Below the pieces are notes generated by a model. That model was given only the letters and a program-made list of their open reading frames with translations, was not told where the DNA came from and did no database searches. 64,000 bases of DNA, taken from the NCBI GenBank assembly GCA_032821775.1, contig JAVLRN010000002.1, positions 496,001 through 560,000 on the forward strand. The letters run 5' to 3'. Made by a program: the position numbers and the translations under genes. Of this stretch, positions 11,151-22,848 are shown piece by piece. This DNA comes from Sanguinoderma infundibulare (lineage: Eukaryota; Basidiomycota; Agaricomycetes; Polyporales; Polyporaceae). Within the stretch, counting starts at the first letter, position 1, and every line of letters begins with the position of its first letter.

Positions 11151-11992
11151 TCAACGATGCTCAGAGCATTCATACCGGAAGCTGGTCTGCGAGAGACTTC
11201 CATGTTCCCATACGTTGACGGGCGAGTGACTGGTGCGGCGGGGGACGAAGACTGCTCGAGGAGGGATTTGATGTTGAACACAGGACGGCTGGGCGCGGTG
11301 GACAGGCATGCGTAGTTCCTGCAGACGGATTTGCTTCCGCACGATTGCTGGACGTCGGGAGTGGGGTCGGGACACCCCAGCACGGGTACCCAGAACGGCT
11401 GCATCCGCCGTGCTCGGCGGCCCAGGGAGGTTTGCTCGCCCGTTCGACAGCGCGAGCGCGTCGATCCACGCCTTGCTCGACGTGTTCCAGTGCCGCGCGA
11501 GCTTTCCAAAAGTTTCCCGCCCACGATCGTTCAGGAAATGGCGGTTCGTGACATGACCATGCCCGTCTGGCATCGCGTGAGCATGACGTTCATGCGATTG
11601 AGCGAGTTCAGGAATCCCACGCGGGTGGTACGCACTGTCGACACGATCACGTACGCCGCCTTGTGGCCTGACGGCGAGACAAATCAGCGGCCTAGAACGG
11701 TTGCGCACAGGAAGATGAGCATCATGCGGACATACCCTGGAAACGATCCACGTTATATACGCTCTCCCATGCCAGGTTCTCGGTCTCGAGCCGTTGGGCG
11801 ATCGCGCCACGCTGGGCGTCGTAAGGGAAAGTGGAGGTGCTTGTAGTAGTTCTTGACGATGTTCACTGTCGCGTGCACGTCTTCTGTGTTCTGCACAACA
11901 GGTACTGGTTTTCGACGGCCATCGCTGACGGCAGAAATGGGAAAATACTTACCTTCCAGCTCGATCCGGCAGACTCTTCGGCTCCCTTCCAG
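11150..11992 (-). pseudogene. SF1 (Upf1-like) helicase C-terminal fragment
   Basis: Reading leftwards: an exon ending EESAGSSWK, an intron (gtaagt to gtgcag), an exon with NTEDVHATVNIVKNYYKH followed by PYDAQRGAIAQRLETENLAW and YNVDRFQG, then an intron and an exon with YVIVSTVRTTRVGFLNSLNR and MNVMLTRCQTG. These are the last motor motifs of superfamily 1 helicases (Q-G-rich motif V and the TR-containing motif VI). A frameshift follows motif VI: the continuation VTNRHFLNDRGRETFGKLAR is in another frame. The N-terminal half is absent here; a matching N-terminal half ending at the same GSSWK exon lies at 22848-20338. Confidence 0.75.
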
Positions 11993-13049
11993 TGCGCCAG
12001 TGGAACTTGGATCTGTTGCGAATGCTGGCGTGAGGATAACAGCCAATATCTTGAGTGCCAAACATGAGCTCAGGTCCAGTTCTTGTGCTGTTGAGGGGGC
12101 AGTGTTCTCTACTACAACAATTAGACTCACCTGTCTTGCTGTCACTTAGAAATTGAAGAACACATACCATGCACAGGTTCTTTAGTGCTGTTTACCAGCG
12201 GAATTGCGATGCTGAGCACTATAAGACTAGGTCCACATGCTGATATCAACCTTTCTACCCCGTGCATTTCCGTGTGTTCAAGCTGAAAGTACAATGAGTA
12301 CAATGGTGCAGAGACGATGCATTTTTACATACCCCTAGATGTCGAAGGTTTGGTGCAAACATCGAAATGGTACGCTTTCCATTGACTGGCTGCACGAAGG
12401 GTGGAGGACGGCCAAGGGTGACCCACCGCACAGTCCGACACACAAGGACCTGCAAGTTGGGTAAGGAGCGGACCATCCGTGCTAATTCAGTGAATGAATG
12501 GAATGTGGTGTCCTCCAATAACAGTTCCGAGATAGCGGTGAAAGAGGAGAGGAAGTGGTGGAAGCGGGAATGAAGGGGGATGCATGATAGATGCTTCGTG
12601 TTCTGTGAGGTTGATATCCTGGGGTACCAACTCGAAGATTCCACAATGTGGGATACACTTAGTGTGCAGATGTTGGGGAGCTTTCCGGCAAGAAGTGCTG
12701 GAAATAGTGAGAGTGTGCTTGCTGTGGTGTGCAGCAAGCGGCCGGTGAGAGTGACTTCATGCACGTAGCTGCGAAGATGTGGTCCGCTGTCCAATACTGC
12801 GGAAAGGCTTTGGAGGGCGGCAACGTTGGAAAGATGAACGGCATAAAACAGCGTCCTCTGCGCACGAATTCGCCAATCCCTGCAGACGAGGGAGCAACTA
12901 CGGAGGGTGGCAAGGTTCTCCATGTGGGCCCTGATCAACCCCGAGTATAGCATGTCGATGATGTTTTCGCAGACTTCGACAGGAACGTTGTGCCTGGCCA
13001 GCTGGCGGGGATACGGGATACTGTCGTCTCCAGGAATGGGTTCGGCCAT
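11992..13049 (-). pseudogene. Type-1 F-box gene copy F, truncated in exon 3
   Basis: Exon 1 (13049-12333, 239 codons, starting MAEPIPGDDS) and exon 2 (12282-12168) are intact with normal splice sites. Exon 3 starts at 12108 and proceeds to the codons for STGAL, then changes abruptly at about 11992 into the helicase exon. The helicase sequence is out of its own frame relative to the F-box frame, so a read-through protein would keep the F-box and leucine-rich first half and end in unrelated residues. The F-box itself is complete, so a truncated protein of about 330-380 residues is conceivable, but I call it a pseudogene. Confidence 0.75.
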
Positions 13050-14225
13050 GGGTAGGAGAGAGTGTGTGTGCTGGACGTGAGCAAGGAGAACGCAAGGGGC
13101 GAGGGCTGCGGATCCCAGGAGATGCTATCTTGCCCTTCTGCCAGACACGCCGAATCACTCACACGGTCCACCCGGGAGATGTCGGTCGGAAAACGCGTGG
13201 CCTGGACCAGCGCTCCTGTGGGTTTTCATTAAAGGTCTCTGTCATCGATGTACGGAGGTCTGGGTGGACCGAGGATGACACCCGCGTCGGTCTCACCGCG
13301 ACAACCGCGGCCTATCACTATCCGCGAGAAATATGAATTGTACATACATACATGTATAGGTTGTAAAGGATTCACTACGCTAACAGTCCGGGCACACGTT
13401 AAGGACGGGGTTATCTGAGTCAAGGGATCATGCCATCGCACCACCCTCCGCACTCCATCCACCGCGCACGGCGGATACAAGCCTTGCTTCGCAGAACACA
13501 CAGCAGGTTCTCGTCCACGCACAAACTCAACTAGATGAACAACTATGGACCACAGGAAGCCGGTCACTCGCGGGCGGCGGTTCCACCGCGTGCGACGACT
13601 GTACAGAACTGAGAGGAGGTCGTGCGAGCGCAAATCGCGCCCACTCGACGGCCGTCCGTCACGTCTCCCTCCTTGGCACGGTGGCTTGTTGCGGATCGCA
13701 CTCTCGACATGGATACGATTCAGTGGGGATTCCGCTAGGCGCAAGAAGGGCGCAAGAAGGTCGCAACTGCCTCAGCACGCGTCATGGGATAGACGAACAC
13801 GAACACCTTCGTGGGTAAGCACTTCTGGCGCTCGGACGGAAGTCCACCGCCTCGATGGCTGTTCTCGCCCTTCGCGGTTGCGTCTGCGAATTCCTAGGAC
13901 ACAGCTATGGGCATCCGGATACCGGTATCATCGCATTGGCCTTGCTGCAAGGAGCGAGAAGACGCGAGTTTGTCCGGGAGTCGATGGATGTGCCTGGCCA
14001 TGTAGCCCCATCGCGGGCTGTGGTCGCTCGGAAACTTTGTCTAAATGGGAACCGTCAACGTTTCTTCGTGAGCTGCAAGAGGCCCTCCCCCAAGTACCTA
14101 CTAGGTTCGATCCCTGTGGCGATCTGGAGCCGCGATTGCGGTCGACCCGGTGCTACGGCGTCCGATGAACGTGGATGCGTAATCGCGATTCCATCTGGTT
14201 CTTAGGGATTTTGATTGAACGCAAT

Positions 14226-15135
14226 CTAAAACACGCACAGCAGCTTCAGACTTTCATCTTTTCGAGTGCACGCGAGCATAGATGTACCTGTTCGGAATCC
14301 AGTCCTGCGCGTTTGTCCGCGGCTGGGCAGGAAGGAGCTAATGCCGCAGGCTTGACTTGACACAGCCCCGTTGCGCAGAGGGTGATGGAGAGCGATCAAG
14401 AGAGCGGGACAGGGGGACGCGCACCACGATTATTCTGGCCTCGTGCGTTGCGTGGACAGAATGCTGGGTACCCGACACAGAAACGGCCATCCGTCACAAA
14501 TCTATACGGGGGCCCATATCGTCAGTAGACTCGTAGTAAACAGAATATAAAGGCAAGACTTTACTGCATGATCGCCTACAACTCGGCCAGGTTAGCGTTC
14601 GGGGCGGCGCTGGCAGTCACTGGACTGAGGACTCGGAGGAGGTTGACGTGGACCCACTGCCACATGTTGAACGTTTCAAGGACAGGTTCCAAGAGTGGTC
14701 CTGCAGAATACCGCGCCTGAGTGGAGACGACTTGCTGAGGTGCAAGGCGAGACCGTTGCGATCCGAGTCGCGCCCTCCGGATTCCAGTGACGATTCCGTG
14801 ACCCTTGGAGACAACGCGGTCACATGACCGCGTTCTACGAGTTAAGACAAGGTCAGGCTGCTCAATTTATCGCTGAATCCAAGTGCGAAACAAACGAGTG
14901 ATATCATGGGGTGGATTTGCCAGCCATTCGAGGCGAGGGTGCGGAGGAGGCATCGAAGCGCGTCAGAAGTCATTAAGGTTTAAATGCACGTCCACATATT
15001 AGCGTTACGTAAGCTCTCCTTTCCATGGACACCGCGTGCGACTCGAGTGCTAGGACAGCTTCAAGTTCCCGCCCCCATCTCTCCGTCCCCGCCTCCGCCC
15101 TCCAAGGCCGATTACTGCCAGCACAGGACGACAAG
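14226..15135. other. Duplicated flank upstream of the type-2 F-box gene
   Basis: No supported gene. The sequence is repeated in reverse orientation at about 24295-25100. It includes the promoter region of the gene starting at 15136. Confidence 0.6.
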
Positions 15136-17097
15136 ATGGCCGAGGACTCAACTGTCGCTCGATTCGTGCCGCAGTTGCCGATCGAAGTCTGGCAGCTGGT
15201 CATGGAGACTGTCTGCGACGCGACCAACTACGAGACGTTCTACTCGAATCAGACCGACTACCGTTCCTGGGCCCTCGTCTCCCGCTCCTGGGCTCTCTGT
15301 GCGCAGACGGTCCTCTTCCGTGCCGTCGAGCTCGTCGACACACCGCGGCTGCACCAGCTCGTGGCCCTTCTCGATGCCGCGCCGCACCTCGCCCCCTACG
15401 TGAGGACGCTCCGGGTGTACACCCGGAACCTCCACACCCGCGACAACCCCTTTGCCCTCCTCCCGACCATACCCCACGGTCGGCTGCCGAACCTCAAGTC
15501 CATCCTCCTCACGCGGATTACCGAGCAGGACACATGGCACCCTCATGCGCAGCACCAGCCGAGCTCGAAGGAGCTCGCGTACATGCCCCTCGACCCCAGC
15601 CCCCACTTTCCCATGCAGCTCTCGGCGCACTTCGCGAGCGTATCGGAGCTGTTCCTGTCGTACGTCACGTTCGAGACCTTCGACGCCCTCGCACAGGTCC
15701 TGCACGCGTTCGGGAACCTCAGGCTGCTCTCGTGCCTCGAGGTGCGCTGGTGCGAGCTCGGGCCTGTACCTGAGTGCCTGGAGGGCGGGGATGGAAAGGA
15801 AGCGTTTCTGCCAAAGTTGGAGGACTTGACGGTGCGTCCGGGTTTTTAGATCTGCGCGCTCTTTACCCGGGGCGACCGGCCTCAGTGCGATGCCTCGCCT
15901 CGCGCCACACCCGGCTCTGAGAGTCAGTCCCGGACTGACAATTGTTCGCCCTCTCTAGATAGCATACATGGACATGCACGGCGCTGAGCGGCTCCTGTCC
16001 GCCCTCGGCCGCTCTGCAGCCCTCAAGGAGCTCTACGTCGACTGCCCGCACTACAACCCGCTCGGCTTCTGGAATGACCTTCGTAAGTGCCTCCCACCTC
16101 GTCTCATCTCCGCTTTCAAACCGTCCCCTATATTCCTGTAGCGTCCGTCGACCCTGCGACCGGCGCGCCCCTGGGCATCGACCTCCGCGCGTTCCCGGAA
16201 CTCGCGTCCCTCTGGCTCGCGCTCCCATACCCGCGCTACTCGTGCAAGGATCTCCCCGAGATCGTCGCTGCGCTCTTGCGCTCGTGGACCCCTACCCCGA
16301 CCGCAGCTGATAGCGACCCTGCGGCGCGGAGGCCGAAGCGGAAGCTGACGCTCACCCCATCCTACGAGTCGGACTTTGCACGCTTCGAGTTTGCGGACGT
16401 CCTGCGTGCGCTGGGACCGGTCATCGAGGAGGTCCTATGTGAGGAGGAAGAGTCCGAGGCGCGCGAAGATGCCTGCGGTGGCGCAGAAGCGGAAGCGGAA
16501 GCGGGCGTCGCGGTGGAGGTGTGCGTCGTGGATAAGGAGGAGAAGCGGGATTGGTGGCGTGGGGAGGCGCGCGCGAGCTTCACGAGGCTGAGCGCGAGGG
16601 GCAGGATCGAGGTCAGCTTCGAGAAGTGTGAGTGCATGCTCTGGAATATCGTCCTGCGCTACGATCCTTTCTGGGAGATTGGTTGCTGACTACTTGGGCG
16701 ACCCATAGCCTTCTGGCCGGAGGCGCACTGGCAGGACTATGCAGAGTTGCGCGAACCATCGGTCGTGCAGCACACGCTCGAGGCGGGGGGCGACGGAGGA
16801 GGAGGGGAGGAACAGGGACACGCGCACGAAGATCGCGCGTTCGGCAGCGAACAACCTGGGGTCCAGGTTATGCCTCCGTCTACGCCGCCGCCTCGACAAC
16901 GGTCGACACGGTTTGGCCATTTACGGCCGATCAAGGTGAGTTCGCGCGAGTCCGTCGATGGGCACCGACTAACTGCGCATTATCGTTCATAGAGGGCATT
17001 GAAGGTTGTGCGACGGAGCCTTTTGAAGCTCAAGCTCTTTCCGCGTCGGTTGCCGTGGCGGAGGAAGGACGCATCGAGCCACGCGCTCGGTACATGA
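15136..17097 (+). CDS. Type-2 F-box protein, the only intact copy
   Basis: Five exons: 15136-15831, 15959-16082, 16142-16627, 16709-16935, 16993-17097, with canonical splice sites and consistent phases, giving 545 residues. The start was placed at the ATG of MAEDSTVARF because the diverged copy at 24294 keeps protein similarity only from this codon on. The F-box begins at about residue 10 (FVPQLPIEVWQLVMETV) and runs to SRSWALCAQTVLF. The middle is leucine-rich (for example LSCLEVRWCEL). The last two exons are low-complexity, acidic then strongly basic (RRSLLKLKLFPRRLPWRRK), which could be a nuclear or nucleolar signal. Its role is probably SCF substrate recognition. Fragments at 9360, 23820, 24185, 34790 and 40800 derive from relatives of this gene. 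Confidence 0.85.
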
Positions 17098-18157
17098 CCA
17101 CTTCACCTCGTATCGCTGTACGATGTCGCGGACACCACGTTTGGAATTTCGGACCACCATATTCCTGTTGACAGGCCATCGGAGACCTCCACGCTTTTGT
17201 TTACATTTCCTTCAGTCTTGAAGAGGTTTCTGGGTTACTACTCAGTGCAGCAGCGTACGCGGTGTCGGACACTGCATTTTTGGATGCTTGATTGGGCCAG
17301 TGAGGAACCATGAACGGATTTACTTGTATGTATACTGATGTGTGTATCGATAGAGAAGTTTTGGGTTTTTGGATACCGCACTTGCATCCTCCCACTTGCC
17401 CGTCGTTGTCCTGCAAGTGACGACAGAAGGCAGGCGGTGCGTGCATACTCTGGCGTGCTATGATCGGATGATCGCGTGGCATTGCTCCTTCACCTTGCGT
17501 CGTGCGTCGTGCGATTTTTGTTTCCTGTCCGCGGGGTTCGAGTACGACCTCAAGTCGGCCCCCATGTATGCTCGTGGGGTATTCCATCATACATCGTGAA
17601 TGTATGTGCTCGCCGGGTAACCGATCGAATGCAGCTGACAGCATGCGGCAGACCAGACAGACGCGATACGCGTTCTCGCGCTCGCGGCGACGACAAGCAT
17701 CACACCTTCACCTTGCGAGCTTCTTTCCACAGTCCAACACCAATTACCTGTGGAGCTGAGTTTGTAGTCCTCAAGGTGTGTCCGAAGAGCAACGTTCTGT
17801 CGTGCTGTAGGCCTCCAGACTGGAGTGGAATACTGGCACCGACCACGGTTGGCCTTGCCTCACCTTTCTAGTCATGTGTGTATGCCACACGAGGCTTGCA
17901 TCCCCTGGAGGGTGATTTGCAATCGGGTTGTCGGATCGTCTTTGATCAGACTCAAATTCGACCGCTAACAGCCCCGGGAATCGTCCCTGGACTTTTAAAA
18001 CTAGGATCTATTCGTGCGTGCCATGACTATCCGAGTGCGATGGATAGAGCGGACGAGTAAACCCAAAGCTATTGATACCTTGACCAGAGCGGCGATGGTT
18101 TCGGAACAGCGGGAGATCGCGATCGTCCCCGTGAAAAGCGGTGTCATCGCGATGCCG
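17098..18157. other. Intergenic, no gene seen
   Basis: About 1.06 kb between two plus-strand genes. Contains presumed 3' flank of the F-box gene and promoter of the flavin reductase-like gene. I see no coding frame with family similarity. Confidence 0.6.
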
Positions 18158-18168
18158 CTACTTATACA
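18158..18168 (+). promoter_or_regulatory. TATA-like element (cttatacatat)
   Basis: A ttatacata motif about 30 nt before the ATG at 18195. The short spacing would imply a very short leader or use of the downstream ATG at 18318. Confidence 0.3.
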
Positions 18169-18194
18169 TATGCGTCTTCAGAGCCCCCAAGCCC

Positions 18195-19459
18195 ATGTTC
18201 CCTGCGGCACTCAAGGCTAGTACTCTCACCGCGAGCCGTCTTGTCAGGCATCCGAGTCACATCACAGCTGCCACTGATACTTCCCATCGTCTACTACTCA
18301 ATCAAGCCAAGCACGGGATGTCCGCTCCGCCGCCGTTGCCTGCCTTCGACCGCGGGGCAAACCCAACGTACACCCAAAGCCCGAACACGACATTCACGTA
18401 CGGACAAAAGGTAGATGCCACGGAAGACGGTAGGAAGTGGCTCGAGGGCGAGAAGGCCGGATGGACCGTCATCGATCCCTCGAAGGAGGAAGCGAAGTTG
18501 GTGGAACGCTCTCCATCGCGCTCTTATCAAACGCTGAGATTTCTGTCTTGTCCGCGCGTAATAGGAAGATCGTAAGTGACAACACTTGCGGTCGTACACT
18601 GTGCTCCAAATGGTACTGACTGGTTTGGACTACATACACAGTATGCCATTATGATCAGCGGGATCGTCCCCCGCCCGATCGCCTTCGTCTCCTCGATCTC
18701 CGAAGACGGCGTCCCGAACCTCGCTCCGTTCAGGTAACCCCCTCCCACGCATATACGCAGATACACGCCTTGACCGCCTCTCCAGCTGGTTCAATCAGGT
18801 GTCGCACACGCCGCCGCTCATCTCCGTCTCCATCTCGCAGCTGCCGAACGGCTTGCTGAAGGACACCGCGGCGAACATCAAGCGGACGAAGCAGTTCACG
18901 GTGAACATCATCAGCGAGCCGTTCGTCGACAACGCGAACGCTACCTCGCTCAACGCGCCCCCCGCCGTCAGCGAGTGGAACGTCTCCGGCCTGACGAAGG
19001 AGCCCAGCGTACGCCCGTTGTAGCGCAGCCTTGTGCAATCCACCTGCTCAGACTCACGCGATCGTTTCGCAGATTCACGTCAAGCCGCCACGGGTCAAGG
19101 AGAGCGCGTTCAGCATGGAATGCGAGGTACGACTGTTTCTGCAGTCCTCTCCCTTCCTGGATACTGACACGTAAGCTGGACGACAGCTATTCCAAGCGGT
19201 GGACATCGTCCACCCCGACACCGGCGTGCAGACTGCCACGCTAGTGATCGGCCTCGTCAAATACTTCCACCTCCGGAACGACGTCCTCAACGAGCGCGGC
19301 CTGGTGGACTACGCCAAGCTCAGGCCCGTCGGCCGTCTTGGCGACATCTCGTACGCACGCGTCGGCGACGCGTTCCGCCTCGCGCGCCCGGAGTGGAATG
19401 GGCCCGAGGGCGAGAAGATCAGGGAGTTTCTCAAGTCCGAGCCCAAGTCCACTCTGTAG
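18195..19459 (+). CDS. Flavin reductase-like, FMN-binding split-barrel protein
   Basis: Six exons: 18195-18496, a 7-nt microexon 18565-18571, 18642-18733, 18786-19008, 19073-19126, 19187-19459; 316 residues. The core from residue 104 (YAIMISGIVPRPIAFVSSIS, then NLAPFSWFN and PPLISVSI) is the signature of the DIM6/NTAB flavin reductase-like family, which binds FMN in a split beta-barrel. The substrate cannot be predicted. The first 41 residues are Ser/Arg-rich with few acidic residues and could be a mitochondrial presequence; starting instead at the ATG at 18318 would give a 275-residue cytosolic form. The microexon is needed to join the frames as KKIYAIM; its donor upstream (gttggt) is weak. 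The gene is in the single-copy core between two inverted-repeat arms. Confidence 0.85.
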
Positions 19460-19552
19460 ATTTTATGGCGCAGGACGCGATCTGGCAGCGAGGTCAAGCA
19501 TGCGATGTTATTATATTCGCGAATAGATGAGAAATGTACATGACTTTACACT

Positions 19553-22500
19553 TCAGGTGTTCTCCGGCCGGGCGATGACGACCTCCGTGCACGCCGCCAG
19601 CGCCCTCCTCCACAGCGCGCTCGGCGCCTCGAGCGTCCTCTGGTCGCCGACGACGACGAGCCCAAGCCTCGGCCGCGTCCACGCGACGTTGAGCCGCCGC
19701 TCGTCCTCCACGAACCCGATGTCGCCCTCTGCGTTGCAGCGCACGGTAGAGAAGACGACGACGTCCCCTTCCCGTCCTTGGAACCCATCGATCGTGCTAA
19801 CCACCACATCCATGGCGCCAGGGATGGTCTGCCGCAGAAGCTGCACTTGCCTCGAGTAGGGAGTGAGCACCGCAATGGTTGCAGACTCGAGGCGCACGCG
19901 ATCATGGCTGGCGGAGGAGGGAGACGGTATGCTTGACGAGGGCAACTTACCCGGCGTTGCTCTTTGACGACCTCCCGTAGTCCTTCTCGGACGTGCACGG
20001 AACGAAGACGACCGGACAGAGCCGGCCATCCTCAGTGGCCCAGGGAAAGGACGAGGCGCCGAGCGTGGCCGAGATCTCAGCCTCGCGGGGCGTGCCCGTC
20101 TTGAGCCGTCCGTCGTAGAACTCTTGCGACGGGAATCGCGCTACCGCTTCGGAGAATCGATATTGCACCTGTCACGATCCAGAATTCAGTGCGCGCGAGC
20201 GTAATCAAAAGAATCCGAGGCACATACCTCGAGCATGGTCCTTGCCATGCCGGGGTAGTCGTTCCCCGTCCACAGTCTCTCCAACAATCGCTGACGGCAT
20301 AAATGGGAAAATGCTCACCTTCCAGCTCGATCCGGTAGACTCTTCGCTTCCCTTGCGCACATCGATGAACCGCAGAACCGCACACAATTGTGGACTGACT
20401 CGGGCTTTGAGTTGTACACCTCTTCCGAGATGAACTCGCCGAGGGGCACCGACATCCGGTACTGCGTGCTGAGGAAGTACGCAGACGTTTTGAAACGCCG
20501 CAAGTCGAAGGTCGTCTTCATGAGCGGCGCGGTTTCTTTGCTGAGTGGAGGGACTGCGCGACTCATGTCAATCGCGGAATGAAGCGAATGGAGGGCTTGG
20601 GATACGCAACACTGCTTTGGATCGCTGAACAAGCACACCTTGTGCAGGCGAGTGAACTTGTGGAACAGATGCTGGTAAAAATTGGGATCAGTCCCCGTCT
20701 CTTACGGCCAACCGTCGGCATGGAACTCACCATAAACTGGAACGAGACGATCGAGAAACTTCGCCCACAAGCAGGCGCTCGATCGGACAAGGCTGTAGAT
20801 GACCACAGCCTTCAGAGAGACGTTCAAAGCCGCATCATACAGCGGACTCCAGACGTCATCTGCCCGGCCACTGACATGCGTCCGCGCCGACGGACTCTGA
20901 CGAGGGAACTACAACGCGCGCACTAACGGCGACTGCGTGAGCGATGGCATCTCGCCCTGCAAGAGCCGCAGGATGAGCTCATCCCGCGCCCACTCCGAGT
21001 CCGTCGGCTCCTGATTCCAAACGACGTGAATGCGTTCGACCTGTCCACGCAAGTTTCCCCCATGCACCTTGACACCTGTCTCCTTGTCCTCCGCGTGGAC
21101 AGCGTGGCCCGTAATCCGGTGCCCGCTCATCGTTTCCACAATGACTGCGGTCTGTCCACATAGATTGAATGAGCATCAGCAGCGAGGTCGCCTCGAGCGC
21201 CCGTCTCCTAGGGTTTCGGAAGACACAAACAAATGCACCTGTTTGCTCCGGCGGACGGGGGTGTTGTAACGGGCGTTGCGGACGACGAGCTGGCCGTCTT
21301 CGTCGAATGTGACGTTCTCCAGATCGTTCTCCATGAGTGTAGGCTTCGCCTCGAGGAGCCCGACGTTTGTCATCAGCTCCGCGAGACATTGTAGTGGGAG
21401 TAGGCCATGTTGCCCGTGTCGACCTTCGAAGCCTTGTAGATGGCATCTGTAGATGCGTCGGCTATGCTATACGCCATCAGCAATGCGGCTGTTCGAATAG
21501 AAGGAGGAACGTACACTGCCTACAGCCATGCTCGAAGACCAACATCCTCAGCCTCGTTACTGTACCATATCGCATGTATGCGGGGCCGATTAACGTCGCA
21601 ATGGAGCTTCTTCCACGCCAGCTCCGCGGGCGTATCCGGCGTTCTGGTCGATATCGAGAAGAGAGTCAAGAGGTTGACACAGTGTACGGCCACCCCAGAT
21701 TGCTTGTACAGGTGCAACGCCAGCCAGGCAATGTCGAACGCGACAAGCCGACAGCTGGCAAGCGCCAGCAGTCGTGCGAGGCTCTCGTCGCGGTGTCCAG
21801 TGGTGCTTTGCCCGAGAGAGACTTGAAAGACGTGTGTCGGGGCAGCGGATGCGACGAGGTCACGGGCAGAGAAATTCCAAGAACGCTGGTGCTGCAGTCG
21901 ACGATGTGCTGGGGGACGACATCCACGTCCCGAAGGGAGAGCTTTCGCAAGGAAATCGACCGTGGCGCAATACCAAGGTGTTCGGGTATGAGTTTCTGCT
22001 GGATGGAGACCATCGTGAGGGCTGGTGAATGGGGGAAGAGGGAAGAGGCTCGCAATACACCAAGAATCCCTTCTTGTAAATATCAACCTCGCGATCCGAG
22101 AAATACTGCATCCATTCGCGTTGTGCTGACGTACAGGTCGAGTAAGTTGTGACGACGTTGAGGACGGATGCGCGATACGGGAGACACGACACGACTGGTG
22201 AACTAAAGACCAGGGCGGCCTCCCGCGCGGTGCATCGCAATGAAACATCAAGCTCATGACGTAGGAGCTTCACACTGCTCTGCCGTCGAGAAACGACCCT
22301 CGATCACGGATCGATGCACTCGACGAGGATAGGCAAAGCACGACATGCCACGTCAAGCTGCGAAGCCACACTAGCGACAGTCGAGACGATGCATCCTTTC
22401 CTACTCCACCAACGAATAAGAGGTAGGAGACAGTGCATGCGTTTGCGTACAGAATGTGTGCGCTAGAACGCAAGGCGAGCGGAACGAATGGACTCACCTT

Positions 22501-22848
22501 GAGGTCCGAGTCGGAATGACGCGCGCCGACAAACATGGCGCCGCGGTGTACTCTGCGCTAGTCTCCTGACTCCAGTCGAGGCCTGTCCACTGGGAAGACG
22601 GTAAGAGGGTTGCGATGACCAAGAAGAGGCATGTCCGAGGACAAGTCGGCGTTAGGGGATGCAGGTGATGATTTATTGAAAATGTGATGGTGGATGTAGT
22701 GCACAGAATACATTGACGGTCGTTGAAAATGAGGAGGGCGGAACGGTCGAATTGGAGCAAAGGGATTTTGAGAGACTGGGGGTTTGGATGCGGAGTCGGA
22801 CCTCAGGGATTTCGAGGGAGACGTCTGGGCGGGAGCGATGGAGGACAT
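19553..22848 (-). pseudogene. Chimeric SF1 (Upf1/Hcs1-like) helicase, disrupted
   Basis: Two different helicases are joined. The N-terminal part (22848 to about 20338) has a long accessory region (for example HLGIAPRSISLRKLSLRDV), motif III around DPKQ (about 20630), STQYRMSVPLGEF (about 20460) and FIDVRKGSEESTGSSWK. It contains a frameshift (HYNV then AELMTNVGLL, about 21375) and a nonsense codon before motif III (about 20702). The C-terminal part (about 20292-19553) is a second family member with its own VQYRFSEAVARFPSQEFYDG, TIDGFQGREGDVVVF and RRLNVAWTRPR; that is, motif IV occurs twice. The ends meet inside an intron. Related intact proteins act as RNA/DNA 5'-3' helicases. The last two exons remain open and might be expressed alone. 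Confidence 0.75.

Larger units (their letters stand above)
11992..15240 (-). repeat. Long repeat copy F (LR-F), inverted relative to LR-C
   Basis: Leftward: a duplicated flank (15240-14226) that includes the first part of the type-2 F-box gene, then the shared F-box 5' flank (14225-13050), then type-1 F-box exons 1-3. It is the mirror image of 24170-27330. The two arms enclose about 9 kb of single-copy sequence. The left end is the helicase fusion at about 11992. Confidence 0.8.

Noticed and set aside
15025..15135. Upstream ATG for the type-2 F-box gene
   Set aside because: The related fragment at 24294 shows no protein-level conservation before the MAED start.
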